Positions 1 through 9,355 are shown, numbered from the stretch's first letter. The stretch: DNA of 64,000 bases from Mycolicibacterium mageritense (GCF_010727475.1 NZ_AP022567.1:1426001-1490000); one strand, 5' to 3'. Numbers and translations are program-made. The notes: a model not told the origin generated them from the sequence alone.

Positions 1-458
1 TCATCACGGGCCCCAAGGAGCACGCGGGCAGCTTCATCGAGGGCATCAGCCTGCTGGCCAACATGCGCCTGTGCCCGAATGTCCCTGCGCAGCACGCGAT
101 TCAGGTGGCCCTCGGCGGTCATCAGAGCATCGACGATCTGGTGTTGCCTGGCGGGCGCCTGCTCGAGCAGCGCGACACCGCGTGGGCGAAGCTCAACGAG
201 ATCCCCGGCGTCTCCTGTGTGAAGCCTTCGGGTGCGCTGTACGCGTTCCCGCGGCTGGATCCCGAGGTCCACGACATCCACGACGATGAGCAGCTGGTGC
301 TCGATCTGCTGCTGCAGGAGAAGATCCTGCTCACCCAGGGCACCGGATTCAATTGGCCCACACCGGATCACCTGCGTATCGTGACGCTGCCGTGGTCACG
401 TGACCTGACCGCCGCGATCGAACGGCTGGGCAACTTCCTGGCCAGCTACCGGCAGTAA
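1..458 (+). CDS. aspC: PLP-dependent aminotransferase, C-terminal part (partial at window start)
   Basis: Open frame from the window edge to a TAA at 456-458, beginning ITGPKEHAGSFIEGISLL and ending LGNFLASYRQ. About 151 C-terminal residues of a class I/II aminotransferase are present; the active-site lysine would lie upstream of the window. The CVKPSGALYAFPRLD stretch and the DHLRIVTLPW segment before the C-terminal helix are typical of alanine/aspartate aminotransferases of the AlaT/AspC type. The likely role is cytoplasmic amino-group transfer between alanine or aspartate and 2-oxoglutarate. Mycobacterial gene order (Rv0337c next to this backbone) supports aspC; substrate preference cannot be read from this fragment. 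Confidence 0.85.
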   Translation, partial: ITGPKEHAGSFIEGISLLANMRLCPNVPAQHAIQVALGGHQSIDDLVLPGGRLLEQRDTAWAKLNEIPGVSCVKPSGALYAFPRLDPEVHDIHDDEQLVLDLLLQEKILLTQGTGFNWPTPDHLRIVTLPWSRDLTAAIERLGNFLASYRQ

Positions 459-504
459 CCCGGCGCGGTGACTGTGCGCCCAGTAGGCGGACAGCCCCAC
501 CCCA

Positions 505-510
505 TACGCT
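505..510 (+). promoter_or_regulatory. -10 element of a predicted leaderless promoter
   Basis: TACGCT followed by exactly six bases and then the GTG start at 517. There is no Shine-Dalgarno sequence. A TANNNT motif six bases before a GTG/ATG is the usual arrangement for leaderless mycobacterial transcripts, so transcription probably starts at the G of the GTG. Confidence 0.55.
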
Positions 511-516
511 GACCAC

Positions 517-1746
517 GTGACGCATTCGCATTCCCACTCACACTCGCTGAGTGGCCCGGCTCCGCTGGGCCCGCTGGCCGCGAAGATCGTCGTCGGCCTG
601 CTGGTGGTCATCGGGGTGGCGGTGCTCGCCGGTGCGGCGCTGCTGTGGCCCAGCCAGCAGAAGGTCGACATCCCGCTGCCGTTCCAGAATGCCGCGGGCG
701 GTGCGGTGACCACTGAGGCGGGCCATGTGCTGTCCAGCAGCCTGGCCGACTGCGGCAGCCCGTCGGCAGGCGCGGTGCTGACCGCAAATCCCGTGGCCGC
801 GACGCCGGGCGGCGGGCAGTGCGTGCAGAACCTGGTGGCCATCGACTCGGGGCCCAACAAGGGCGCCAAGACCCTCCTGGAATTCAGTGGCGGGCCGGGC
901 CAGCCGAATCTGGCCGCCGGTGACGACATCCGGCTCAGCCGCCAGGTCGACGACTCCGGTGCCACCAGCTACGCGTTCTTCGACTACGAGCGGACCTGGC
1001 CGCTCATCGCGCTGGCCGCGGTGTTCGCGATCGTGATCGTCGCGGTCGCCCGCTGGCGCGGATTGCGGGCCCTGGTCGGCATCGTGGTGGCGTTCGTGGT
1101 GCTGGTGGCGTTCCTACTGCCCGCGCTGCGCGACGGCGCTCCGGCCGTGCCGGTGGCCCTGGTGGCGTCGGCGGCCATCCTCTACGCGGTGATCTACCTG
1201 GCCCACGGCGTCAGCTTGCGTACCAGCGCCGCGTTGCTGGGCACCCTGACCGCACTGCTGCTGGCCGCACTACTGTCCTGGGCCGCAATCGAATTAGCAC
1301 ACCTGACCGGCCTGTCGGAAGATCAGAACAACGAGGTCGCGGCCTATCTGGGCAACGTGTCGATCACCGGATTGCTGTTGGCCGGGTTCATCATCGGCTC
1401 CCTCGGTGTGCTCAACGACGTGACCATCACGCAGGCCTCGGCGGTGTTCGAGCTGGCTGAGCACGGCGGAACGCGGCGGTCGATCTTCGTCGGCGCCATG
1501 CGGGTGGGCAGTGACCACATCGCCAGCACGGTCTACACCCTGGTGCTCGCCTACGCCGGTAGTGCACTGCCGCTGCTGCTGTTGTTCAGCGTGGCCAACC
1601 GCTCGCTCGGCGACGTGCTGACGGGTGAGAGCGTGGCCATCGAGATCGCCCGCTCCGCGGTGGGCGGCATCGCGCTCGCGCTGTCGGTGCCGTTGACGAC
1701 GGGCATCGCCGCGGTGCTGGCCACACCGACCCCGGCCACCCGCTGA
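517..1746 (+). CDS. YibE/F family membrane protein
   Basis: 409-residue integral membrane protein. A short His/Ser-rich N-terminus (MTHSHSHSHS) is followed by one transmembrane helix (about residues 22-45), an extracytoplasmic region of roughly 110 residues, and then seven or more hydrophobic helices. The C-terminal half holds the conserved YibE/F core, including GVLNDVTITQASAVFEL and RVGSDHIASTVYTLVLAYAG. The His-rich start could bind a metal, but that is inference. The family has no established biochemical role. The GTG start is chosen because a -10 hexamer sits six bases upstream. The gene stands alone, 42 bp before the molybdenum hydroxylase operon. Confidence 0.85.
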   Translation: MTHSHSHSHSLSGPAPLGPLAAKIVVGLLVVIGVAVLAGAALLWPSQQKVDIPLPFQNAAGGAVTTEAGHVLSSSLADCGSPSAGAVLTANPVAATPGGGQCVQNLVAIDSGPNKGAKTLLEFSGGPGQPNLAAGDDIRLSRQVDDSGATSYAFFDYERTWPLIALAAVFAIVIVAVARWRGLRALVGIVVAFVVLVAFLLPALRDGAPAVPVALVASAAILYAVIYLAHGVSLRTSAALLGTLTALLLAALLSWAAIELAHLTGLSEDQNNEVAAYLGNVSITGLLLAGFIIGSLGVLNDVTITQASAVFELAEHGGTRRSIFVGAMRVGSDHIASTVYTLVLAYAGSALPLLLLFSVANRSLGDVLTGESVAIEIARSAVGGIALALSVPLTTGIAAVLATPTPATR

Positions 1747-1788
1747 CCGCTCGCGTTTGGCATCTCGCTGCCTGGGTATGCGGCGACG

Positions 1789-2310
1789 GTGAGCCCGCCT
1801 GACCACACCACCGACGTCACCTTCGAAGTCGACGGCACCGAGCGCCACCTGACTGTCGACAACCGGACGACGCTGCTCGACGCGCTGCGGGAACAGCTCG
1901 GCGTGACCTCACCCAAGAAGGGCTGCGACCACGGCCAGTGCGGATCGTGCACAGTGTTGATCGAAGGCCGTCGCGTGATCAGCTGCCTCGCGTTCGCGGT
2001 GACCGCCGACGGCTTGCACATCACCACGGCCGCCGGTCTCAGTCACGACGGCGAACTGCACCCGATGGCACAGTCCTTCTACGACGAAGACGCGTTCCAG
2101 TGCGGCTACTGCACGCCCGGCCAGATCTGTTCGGCGGTCGGCATGCTCGACGAGGCCAAGGCCGGCGCCCCCAGCTACGTCACCGAAGACCTGGAGCTTC
2201 CGCCCACGCTCACCGACGACGAGATCCGTGAGCGCATGAGCGGCAACCTGTGCCGGTGCGCGGCCTACCCGAACATCGTGGCAGCGATCGAGCGGGCGGC
2301 CACACAGTGA
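1789..2310 (+). CDS. Molybdenum hydroxylase, [2Fe-2S] small subunit
   Basis: 173 residues of the xanthine dehydrogenase/CO dehydrogenase small-subunit family. The N-terminal plant-type ferredoxin domain has GCDHGQCGSCTVL; the C-terminal helical domain carries the second cluster ligands in CGYCTPGQICSA and NLCRCAAYPNI. It passes electrons from the molybdopterin subunit to the FAD subunit. Unlike E. coli PaoA (YagT) it has no twin-arginine leader, so the complex should be cytoplasmic. The GTG start lacks a strong ribosome site. Its stop overlaps the next start as GTGA, so the three genes are translationally coupled. Confidence 0.93.
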   Translation: MSPPDHTTDVTFEVDGTERHLTVDNRTTLLDALREQLGVTSPKKGCDHGQCGSCTVLIEGRRVISCLAFAVTADGLHITTAAGLSHDGELHPMAQSFYDEDAFQCGYCTPGQICSAVGMLDEAKAGAPSYVTEDLELPPTLTDDEIRERMSGNLCRCAAYPNIVAAIERAATQ

Positions 2311-3299
2311 GAACCTTCGACTATCACCTGGCCACCAGCCCCGCCGACGCCGTGGCGACCATGGCGCAGCATCCGGACGCGGCGTACCTGGCCGGCGGCA
2401 CCAACCTCGTCGATCACATGAAACTCGGTGTGGCAGAACCCGACATGCTCGTCGACGTGAGCCGGCTCGAGCTGACGGAGACCGTCACGACCGACGACGG
2501 CGTCCGCATCGGGGCGAACGTGCACAACAGTGATCTGGCGGCCGACCCGGTGATCCGCGCGCACTACCCGATGCTGTCGCGCGCCCTGCTGTCCGGCGCG
2601 TCGGGTCAGTTGCGCAACGCGGCGTCGACCGCCGGAAACCTGCTGCAGCGCACCAGATGTGTGTACTTCCAGGACGTCACCACGCCGTGCAACAAGCGGA
2701 CTCCTGGCAGCGGCTGCTCCGCGCTGGGCGGCTATGTGCGCTACCACGCGATCCTGGGCGCCTCACCGCACTGTGTGGCCGTGCACCCGTCGGACATGGC
2801 GGTGGCGATGACCGCGCTGGACGCCGTGATCGTCGTCCAAGGTGCCGACGGCGAACGCCGCATCCCGATCGACGACTTCTATCGGCTTCCCGGCGACGAG
2901 CCGGACCGCGACACCGTGCTGCGACACGGCGAGCTGATCACCGCGGTCGACCTGCCCGCTGCCCCGCACGACGCGGTCTCGGACTACCGCAAGGTCCGCG
3001 ACCGCGCGTCGTACGCATTCGCCCTGGTGTCCGTCGGCGTCGAGCTCACCTTCACCAAAACCTTCCAAATCGGTTCGGCACGAATCGCTTTGGGAGGCGT
3101 GGCGCACAAACCGTGGCGGGCGCGTCGGGCCGAGGAGATGCTGGCGGGTGATCAGCCGTCGGATGAGACCTTTGCCGCCGCGGCCGACGCCGAACTGGCC
3201 CAGGCACAACCGTTGCCCGGCAACGAGTTCAAGGTAGAGTTGGCCCGCCGCACCCTGATCGCCCAACTCCGGGCGCTGGCCGCCAGGGGGCTGCGATGA
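2307..3299 (+). CDS. Molybdenum hydroxylase, FAD-binding subunit
   Basis: 330 residues of the FAD-binding PCMH (CO dehydrogenase medium subunit) family. The FAD motifs AYLAGGTNLVDHMKL and the RNAASTAGNLLQ loop are present. A Cys-rich insertion follows (RTRC, TPC, GSGC, SPHC), as in PaoB/YagS and 4-hydroxybenzoyl-CoA reductase beta subunits, which hold an extra [4Fe-4S] cluster there. This points to a PaoABC-like aldehyde oxidoreductase rather than CO dehydrogenase. The start is the GTG overlapping the preceding stop (GTGA); the end overlaps the next start (ATGA). Confidence 0.92.
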   Translation: MRTFDYHLATSPADAVATMAQHPDAAYLAGGTNLVDHMKLGVAEPDMLVDVSRLELTETVTTDDGVRIGANVHNSDLAADPVIRAHYPMLSRALLSGASGQLRNAASTAGNLLQRTRCVYFQDVTTPCNKRTPGSGCSALGGYVRYHAILGASPHCVAVHPSDMAVAMTALDAVIVVQGADGERRIPIDDFYRLPGDEPDRDTVLRHGELITAVDLPAAPHDAVSDYRKVRDRASYAFALVSVGVELTFTKTFQIGSARIALGGVAHKPWRARRAEEMLAGDQPSDETFAAAADAELAQAQPLPGNEFKVELARRTLIAQLRALAARGLR

Positions 3300-5407
3300 C
3301 GTTGCTCGCACCGCACGCGATCGGCACTCCGGTGGCCCGTAAGGACGGGCGCGCCAAGGTCACCGGCACCGCTCCATACGCCTTCGAACAGCACGTCGTC
3401 GGGCCGGCTTACCTCCATCCGGTCCAGGCCACGATCGCGCGCGGCCGGGTGGTCGCGATGGACGTCACGGCCGCGCGGGCCGTGCCCGGTGTGCTCGATG
3501 TTCTCACGGTGTTCGACGCGCCGCGACTGGCCGACGCCTCCGACGGCGAACTCGCGATCCTGCAGGACGACCGGGTACATTTCCGCGGCCAGCTGATCGG
3601 CGGCGTGGTCGCCGAGACCGCCGAGATCGCCCGCAACGCAGCGGGTCTGGTGAGGACCGAGTATGCCGAGGAGTCCCACGACGTCGAATTGACCGGTAAC
3701 CATCCCGGTCTGTACACGCCCGAATCGGTCAACCCGTCGTTCCCGCCCGACACCGACGACGGTGACGTCGACGCCGCGTCCGCCGCCGCGGACGTCGTGG
3801 TCGATGCGATCTACACGACACCGATCGAGCACAACAATCCGATGGAACCGCACGCGTGCATCGCGCAATGGGTGGTGCGGGACGGTCTGCCGGCCATCAC
3901 GATGTTCGACTCGACGCAAGGCGTTCATGTGGTGCGGAAGACGCTGGCTCCGATGTTCGGCGTGGAACCCGGGCAACTGCATGTGATTTCACCTCACGTC
4001 GGCGGCGGCTTCGGGTCCAAAGGTGCGCCACATGCGCACGACGTGCTGGCCCTGATGGCCGCGCAGCGCGCCGGCGGCCGCGCGGTGAAGCTCGCGCTGA
4101 CGCGCCAGCAGATGTTCGCTCTGGTCGGCTACCGCACTCCGACGATCCAACGGGTCCGGCTGGCCGCCGGCAAGGACGGCCGACTCACCGCGATCGTGCA
4201 CGATGTCGTCGAACAGACTTCGACGGTCAAGGAATTCGCCGAGCAGACCGCGGTGACGTCACGCAAGATGTACGCCTCACCGAACCGGCGCACGTCGCAC
4301 CGGCTGGCGGCGCTCGACGTGCCGGTTCCGTTCTGGATGCGGGCGCCCGGTGAATGTCCGGGGACGTATGCCTCCGAGGTCGCGATGGACGAGCTGGCTG
4401 TCGCGTGCGATCTCGATCCGATCGAGCTGCGGATCCGCAACGAACCCGAGGTCGACCCGGAATCCGGCAAACCCTGGTCCGGGCGTCATCTCGTCGAATG
4501 CATGCATGCCGGCGCGCAGCGCTTCGGCTGGGCGCCACGCGATTCCCGCCCCGGCGTGCGGCGCAGCGGGGACTGGCTGATCGGCACCGGCGTGGCGGCG
4601 GCCACCTATCCCGGCATGGCGATGCCGGGCAACTCCGCGAGGATCACCTACGGCGCGGCCGGTCGCTACACCGTGCAGATCGGGGCCGCCGACATCGGAA
4701 CGGGCACGTGGACCGCGTTGACGCAGATCGCGGCCGACGCGCTGGACTGCGGCGTGGCGGCGGTCGACCTGCAGATCGGCGACACCGACCTGCCGCCCGC
4801 GTCGGTGGCCGGCGGCTCGTCGGGCATCACCTCGTGGGGTTCGGCGATCGTGGCCGCGGCCCGGCAGTTCCGCGGCGATCACGGTGAGAACCCAGCCGAG
4901 GGCGCGACCACTGTGGCCGAGGCGCCGGAGAATTCGGTCGCCGACAGGTTCACGGTGCAGTCGTTCGGCGCGCATTTCGTCGAGGCCCACGTCAACGCCG
5001 ACACGGGCGAGATCCGTATCCCGCGCATGCTGGGAGTGTTCTCGGTCGGCCGCGCCATCAACCCGCGCACGCTGCGCTCGCAGCTGATCGGCGGGATGAC
5101 CATGGGGATGTCGATGGCCTTGCATGAGGAAAGTGTCCGCGACCCACGGTTCGGCCACGTCGTCACACAAGACCTGGCGAGCTATCACATCAGCGCCCAC
5201 GCGGACGTGGCCGATGTCGACGCCATCTGGCTCGATGAGGTCGACGACGAGTTCAACCCCATGGGATCGCGCGGCGCCGGTGAGATCGGCATCGTCGGCG
5301 CGGCCGCGGCCGTGGTCAACGCCGTCTACCACGCCACCGGGGTGCGGGTGCGCGATCTGCCGGTGACACTCGACAAGGTTCTTGCCGGCCTGCCGGGCCG
5401 GCACTGA
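3296..5407 (+). CDS. Molybdenum hydroxylase, molybdopterin-binding large subunit
   Basis: 703 residues of the xanthine dehydrogenase family. The N-terminal a/b hammerhead domain (RKDGRAKVTGTAPYAFE) is followed by molybdopterin-binding segments HVGGGFGSKG, RAPGECPGTYASEVAMDEL and GGSSGITSWGSA. The base-catalytic glutamate is in the C-terminal SRGAGEIGIVG. It would hydroxylate aldehydes or aromatic heterocycles at a Mo-MPT-cytosine dinucleotide centre. The likely physiological substrate is an aldehyde, by analogy to PaoC, but this cannot be fixed from sequence. No cofactor-insertion gene (XdhC/PaoD type) lies next to the operon. Confidence 0.92.
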   Translation: MTLLAPHAIGTPVARKDGRAKVTGTAPYAFEQHVVGPAYLHPVQATIARGRVVAMDVTAARAVPGVLDVLTVFDAPRLADASDGELAILQDDRVHFRGQLIGGVVAETAEIARNAAGLVRTEYAEESHDVELTGNHPGLYTPESVNPSFPPDTDDGDVDAASAAADVVVDAIYTTPIEHNNPMEPHACIAQWVVRDGLPAITMFDSTQGVHVVRKTLAPMFGVEPGQLHVISPHVGGGFGSKGAPHAHDVLALMAAQRAGGRAVKLALTRQQMFALVGYRTPTIQRVRLAAGKDGRLTAIVHDVVEQTSTVKEFAEQTAVTSRKMYASPNRRTSHRLAALDVPVPFWMRAPGECPGTYASEVAMDELAVACDLDPIELRIRNEPEVDPESGKPWSGRHLVECMHAGAQRFGWAPRDSRPGVRRSGDWLIGTGVAAATYPGMAMPGNSARITYGAAGRYTVQIGAADIGTGTWTALTQIAADALDCGVAAVDLQIGDTDLPPASVAGGSSGITSWGSAIVAAARQFRGDHGENPAEGATTVAEAPENSVADRFTVQSFGAHFVEAHVNADTGEIRIPRMLGVFSVGRAINPRTLRSQLIGGMTMGMSMALHEESVRDPRFGHVVTQDLASYHISAHADVADVDAIWLDEVDDEFNPMGSRGAGEIGIVGAAAAVVNAVYHATGVRVRDLPVTLDKVLAGLPGRH

Positions 5408-5408
5408 C

Positions 5409-5777
5409 TCAGCCGGCCAGATCCCGCTCGGTCAGGTCGGTGGCCGCCAGGGCGGCGGCCAGGGTGTCGTGGCGGAACACCGAGGTGACGTGATCGCGCA
5501 CGACCCGAAACGCTGACGCACTCGTGCTGGTGGTGCCGTCGGGTGCGGTGATGGTCTGTTCGGCCACCACGACACCGTCATGGACGTACATCCGGCCGGG
5601 TTCGACCGTCGCCCCGAGCGCCTCGGCCCAATTCCTCAGCGCGGCATGGCCTTGGGCGGCCCCGGCGGAGTCGCCCACCTCGATGTCGTCGCTGCACAGC
5701 CGGTCCAGGGTGTCCAGATCCCGCGTGTTGAGCGCGTCATGCCAGGCCAGAACCGTCGCGATCTCCGATGTGGTCAT
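5409..5777 (-). CDS. SnoaL-like / NTF2-fold protein
   Basis: 122 residues, with MTTSEIATVLAWHDALNTRDLDTLDRLCSDDIEV at the N-terminus, the usual opening of SnoaL-like NTF2-fold proteins. Length fits a single cone-shaped domain. Members include polyketide cyclases, dehydratases and limonene-epoxide hydrolase-like enzymes, so the substrate is open. It is the last gene of a minus-strand trio after a P450 and a mycothiol-dependent enzyme (19-bp gap to the latter), which suggests a small-molecule oxidation pathway. It converges on the molybdenum hydroxylase operon with a 1-bp gap. Confidence 0.8.
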   Translation of the reverse strand: MTTSEIATVLAWHDALNTRDLDTLDRLCSDDIEVGDSAGAAQGHAALRNWAEALGATVEPGRMYVHDGVVVAEQTITAPDGTTSTSASAFRVVRDHVTSVFRHDTLAAALAATDLTERDLAG

Positions 5778-5795
5778 GAACGAAAACTACGCCAC

Positions 5796-6548
5796 TCAGA
5801 ACGGTGTGCGCTCGAGCCACGCGTCCCACACCGCGGTGTCGCCCAACACTTCCACGCCGAGATCGGCCGCGGTACCCCGGCGTGTGGTCGCGAGCAGCAG
5901 GGCCTTGGCCGACCCCCGCAACGCCACGTCGCCCTTGCCGTGGGCGTGCGACCACGACACACCGTCTTCGTCGTTGACCACCGTCCACTCCCCCGTCGGC
6001 CCGAGTTCGGCGTCGGTGGCGTGCAGGTGCAGGCGCTGCCCCGGCTCGACCGGTGACCCGTGATGTTTGGTCGCTTCGACACAGACCCGGTCCAGCCACT
6101 CGCTGATCGCATCGGCCGCGAGATCGGCAGGCAGATCGAACGTGGTGCCCAACGCCAGTGCCGCGTCGGCCCGGTGCACGGTGGCCTCGTGCACGCGGCG
6201 TCTGATCCACCACCCCGCGGGTTTGGCGCCCAGGAAGGTCCACACCCGCGCGTCGGTGCCGACCTGGTCGACGGCTTTGAGGATCAGTTCTGCGCCCTCG
6301 TTGAGCCACGCGATGGCGCCGTCGGGGTCGTCGGGCGGCTTGCCGTCACGCACCTCTCGCGGATCGAGTTCGGCGACCCGCCGGTCGCCGATGATCTGTG
6401 CAGCCCAACGGTTTCCGCGGCCGACGTGCCGGAACAGCTGCTTGAGCGTCCAATCCGGACAGGTCGGGACGGGCGTGGCCGGATCGCCGGTGGCGATCAG
6501 ATCCCCGAAGGCTTTGGTCTGGTCGAGCAGAGCGGCTCGGAAGTCCAC
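5796..6548 (-). CDS. Maleylpyruvate isomerase-family mycothiol-dependent enzyme
   Basis: 250 residues. The N-terminal DinB-like four-helix part has PVPTCPDWTLKQLFRHVGRGNRWAAQII; the mid segment WWIRRRVHEATVHRADA carries a metal-ligand histidine typical of TIGR03083 proteins, and an MDMPI C-terminal domain follows. Such enzymes use mycothiol, the actinobacterial glutathione substitute, in isomerisation or thiol transfer. The start is GTG, one base after the upstream P450 stop, so the two are almost certainly translated from one mRNA. Substrate unknown. Confidence 0.85.
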   Translation of the reverse strand: MDFRAALLDQTKAFGDLIATGDPATPVPTCPDWTLKQLFRHVGRGNRWAAQIIGDRRVAELDPREVRDGKPPDDPDGAIAWLNEGAELILKAVDQVGTDARVWTFLGAKPAGWWIRRRVHEATVHRADAALALGTTFDLPADLAADAISEWLDRVCVEATKHHGSPVEPGQRLHLHATDAELGPTGEWTVVNDEDGVSWSHAHGKGDVALRGSAKALLLATTRRGTAADLGVEVLGDTAVWDAWLERTPF

Positions 6549-6549
6549 A

Positions 6550-7866
6550 TCACGAACCTACCGCTGCGCGCGCCTTCCCGAGTGCGATCGGCAGAGTCGA
6601 CCACCCGCGCAGCACCCGCGTGTCGCGTCGCACCCCGGTTCCGGCGAGCCGCGCATCGGGGTACCGCTCGAAGAACGACCGCAGCCCAACCTCGCCCTCG
6701 GCGCGAGCGAGCGCCGCACCCAGGCAGAAGTGCCGGCCACCCGAGAACGACAGGTGCTTGCCTGCGTTGTCGCGTTCGATGTCGAACCGGTGCGGGTCGG
6801 TGAACACCTGGGGATCGCGGTTGGCGCCGGCCAGGTGGATGACGATGAGCTCACCGTGCCCGATGGACGTTCCTGCCACCTCGGTGTCGCGGGCGGCCAC
6901 GCGCGCGCTCATCTGCACCGGTGAGTCCAGCCGCAGGATCTCTTCCACGGTGTTGGGCCACAACTCGGGCCGCGCGGCGAGCGTCTCAAGATGCTCGGGG
7001 TGGTCCAGCAGCATGCGGATCCCGTTGCCCAGCAGGTTCACCGTGGTCTCGAAGCCCGCCGCGAGCACCAGCCCGGCAAGCGCCTTGAGCTCGCGCTCGG
7101 TGAGCGGTTCACCGGCGGCACCGCCGTCGGAGGCCGCGATGAGCTGGCTCATGAGGTCGTCGCCCGGGTTTCGACGCAGGTGGCTCAGGTGGTCGGTCAG
7201 CCACCTGTCGAAACCCGCGATGCCCGCGTTGACCTGGCGGTATTGCGACCAGGTCAGGCCGATGTCGAGGCTGGGCGCGGCGAGCTCACCGAAGTGCAGG
7301 ATTTGCGGCCGGTCGGCTTCGGGCACACCCAGGATGTCGCCGATGACCGCGACGGGAAGCTTCGCGCAGTACCGGTCGACCACATCGGTGGCCCCAGCCG
7401 TCTCGCCCAGCCCGTCGAGCAGCTCGATCGCGGTTTCTTCGACGCGTTCCCGCAGCCGCGCCACCGCCCGGGTGGTGAAGACCGAGGAGACGAGCTTGCG
7501 CATGCGGGTGTGGTCGGGCGGCTCGATGGACAGCAGCGACGGCGGTTCGATCGGGTGCAGCAGGCCCGTGTCGGTCTTCTCGACGACCCACCGCAGTGGT
7601 TTCGGCAGGCCGCCGCCCAGCTTGCTGACCCGGAAGTCCTCGGACCGCAGCAGCTCGTGGCCGACGGTGTGATCGAAGGTCAGAAGCACCCTGCGGCAAC
7701 GGATCACCGGACCCTGGCCGCGCAGTTCGTCGGCGAACGACGCCGGGTCCGCACGGACCCGCGGATCGGAGATGAGCCTGGCCTGGGGATCTCCCTGACG
7801 CGTCCCGACCGCGGACATGCCGCGAATCACGCCGTGCAGGGCAAACCAACGGATCCGTTCCCGCAT
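6550..7866 (-). CDS. Cytochrome P450
   Basis: 438 residues, the normal size for a soluble bacterial P450. The haem-binding loop FSGGRHFCLGAALARAEG supplies the cysteine ligand. The I-helix is AGLVLAAGFETTVNLLGNG (AGxET), the K-helix ExxR is EEILRLDSP, and the distal RMRKLVSSVF segment is also present. It needs a ferredoxin and reductase from elsewhere in the genome. First gene of a minus-strand operon with a mycothiol-dependent enzyme and a SnoaL-like protein. The reaction (hydroxylation or epoxidation) is a family inference; substrate not predictable. Confidence 0.93.
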   Translation of the reverse strand: MRERIRWFALHGVIRGMSAVGTRQGDPQARLISDPRVRADPASFADELRGQGPVIRCRRVLLTFDHTVGHELLRSEDFRVSKLGGGLPKPLRWVVEKTDTGLLHPIEPPSLLSIEPPDHTRMRKLVSSVFTTRAVARLRERVEETAIELLDGLGETAGATDVVDRYCAKLPVAVIGDILGVPEADRPQILHFGELAAPSLDIGLTWSQYRQVNAGIAGFDRWLTDHLSHLRRNPGDDLMSQLIAASDGGAAGEPLTERELKALAGLVLAAGFETTVNLLGNGIRMLLDHPEHLETLAARPELWPNTVEEILRLDSPVQMSARVAARDTEVAGTSIGHGELIVIHLAGANRDPQVFTDPHRFDIERDNAGKHLSFSGGRHFCLGAALARAEGEVGLRSFFERYPDARLAGTGVRRDTRVLRGWSTLPIALGKARAAVGS

Positions 7867-7904
7867 GAGCCGAGACTACGACTGCGAGCGTTGTTGGACA
7901 AGTG

Positions 7905-9263
7905 TCAAACAGCAGCTACCGCGCGGCCCAGCGCGTACATCCGCCAGCCGGCCTGCTGCCACCTCGCCGCATCGAGGCAATTGCGCCCGTCCACAACCAC
8001 TTTGGCGCGCACCGTGCCGGCCAGCTCGGCCGGATCGAGGTCGACGAACTCGGCCCACTCGGTGAGCACCAGCACGGCATCGGCTCGTTCGCACGCCTCC
8101 ACCACCGACGTCGAGTAGTTCAGCGTCGGGAACACCCGCTGCGAGTTCTCCATCGCCTTCGGGTCATAGACGTTCACGGTCGCGCCGTTGAGCTGCAGCA
8201 TGCCCGCGACGTTGAGCGCGGGCGAATCGCGCACATCGTCGGATTCGGGCTTGAAGGCCGCGCCCAGCACCGCGATGTTCGCACCGAGCAGGGATCCGCC
8301 GCAGGCCCGGGTGGTGAGTTCGACCATTGCGGTGCGGCGGCGCATGTTGATGCTGTCGACCTCGCGCAGGAAGGTCAGCGCGTGGTTGGCGCCCAGCTCA
8401 CCCGCGCGCGCCATGAAGGCCCGGATGTCCTTGGGCAGGCAGCCACCGCCGAAGCCCAGGCCCGCGTTGAGGAACCGGCGCCCGATGCGCGGGTCGTAGC
8501 CCAGTGCGTCGGCGAGCATCGTGACGTCGGCGCCGGCGGCCTCACACACCTCGGAGATCGCGTTGATGAACGAGATCTTGGTCGCCAGAAAGGCGTTCGC
8601 GGAAACCTTGACCAGCTCGGCGGTCTGCAGGTCGGTTACCAGGAACGGCACGCCGTCGGCGAGCAGCGGCGCGTACAGTTCCCGCACCGCGGCCTCGGCG
8701 CGTGACCCGTTTGTCCTCCTCGCGTGCGGGGCCGAGTCGTGTTGCACGCCAAGGACGATGCGGTCGGGGTGCAGCGTGTCGTGCACGGCAAATCCCTCCC
8801 GCAGGAACTCCGGGTTCCAGGCCACCTCGACGTCGACGCCTTCGGGCGCGAGGCGCCGTGCCCGCTCGGCCAGGTCAGCGGCGGTGCCGACGGGGACGGT
8901 GGACTTGCCGACGATCACGGCAGGCCGGCGCAACCGCGGCACCAACGTGTCGATCACGGCGTGCACGTGGCGCAGGTCGGCGCCGTAGTCGCCCTTCTTC
9001 TGCGGGGTTCCGACACCGAGGAAGTGCACGTCGGCGAAGTCCGCGGCGTCCTCGTAGTCGGTGGTGAACCGCAGCCGGCCCGCGGCGAGATTGTCGTTGA
9101 GCACCTTCCGCAGACCCGGTTCGTAGAACGGGATGTCGCCGGAGGCCAGCTTGGCCACCTTGCCGGGGTCGATGTCGACGCCCACGACCTCGTGACCGAG
9201 CTCGGCCATACCCGCGGCGTGAGTGGCCCCGAGGTACCCGGTTCCGAATACGGTGCATCTCAT
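7905..9263 (-). CDS. udgA: UDP-glucose 6-dehydrogenase
   Basis: 452 residues of the UDP-glucose/GDP-mannose dehydrogenase family. The N-terminal Rossmann motif is CTVFGTGYLGATHAAGMAELGHEVVGVDID. The central domain has the catalytic cysteine in GLGFGGGCLPKDIRAF and the lysine region NAFLATKISFIN. The C-terminal UDP-binding domain includes LGAAFKPESDDVRDSPAL. It oxidises UDP-glucose to UDP-glucuronate with two NAD+. The ATG at 9263 places the Rossmann strand directly at the N-terminus; in-frame upstream codons add only non-homologous residues. Position near dcd matches Rv0322 (udgA) next to Rv0321 (dcd). Confidence 0.92.
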   Translation of the reverse strand: MRCTVFGTGYLGATHAAGMAELGHEVVGVDIDPGKVAKLASGDIPFYEPGLRKVLNDNLAAGRLRFTTDYEDAADFADVHFLGVGTPQKKGDYGADLRHVHAVIDTLVPRLRRPAVIVGKSTVPVGTAADLAERARRLAPEGVDVEVAWNPEFLREGFAVHDTLHPDRIVLGVQHDSAPHARRTNGSRAEAAVRELYAPLLADGVPFLVTDLQTAELVKVSANAFLATKISFINAISEVCEAAGADVTMLADALGYDPRIGRRFLNAGLGFGGGCLPKDIRAFMARAGELGANHALTFLREVDSINMRRRTAMVELTTRACGGSLLGANIAVLGAAFKPESDDVRDSPALNVAGMLQLNGATVNVYDPKAMENSQRVFPTLNYSTSVVEACERADAVLVLTEWAEFVDLDPAELAGTVRAKVVVDGRNCLDAARWQQAGWRMYALGRAVAAV

Positions 9264-9355
9264 ACTGCCTGGATAGGCGGCGCGTATGAGCGAGCCGCTA
9301 CGTGACACTGAGCGGCAGACCAACGTCAGGTAACAGTTGGTGGCGGGGACACGGA

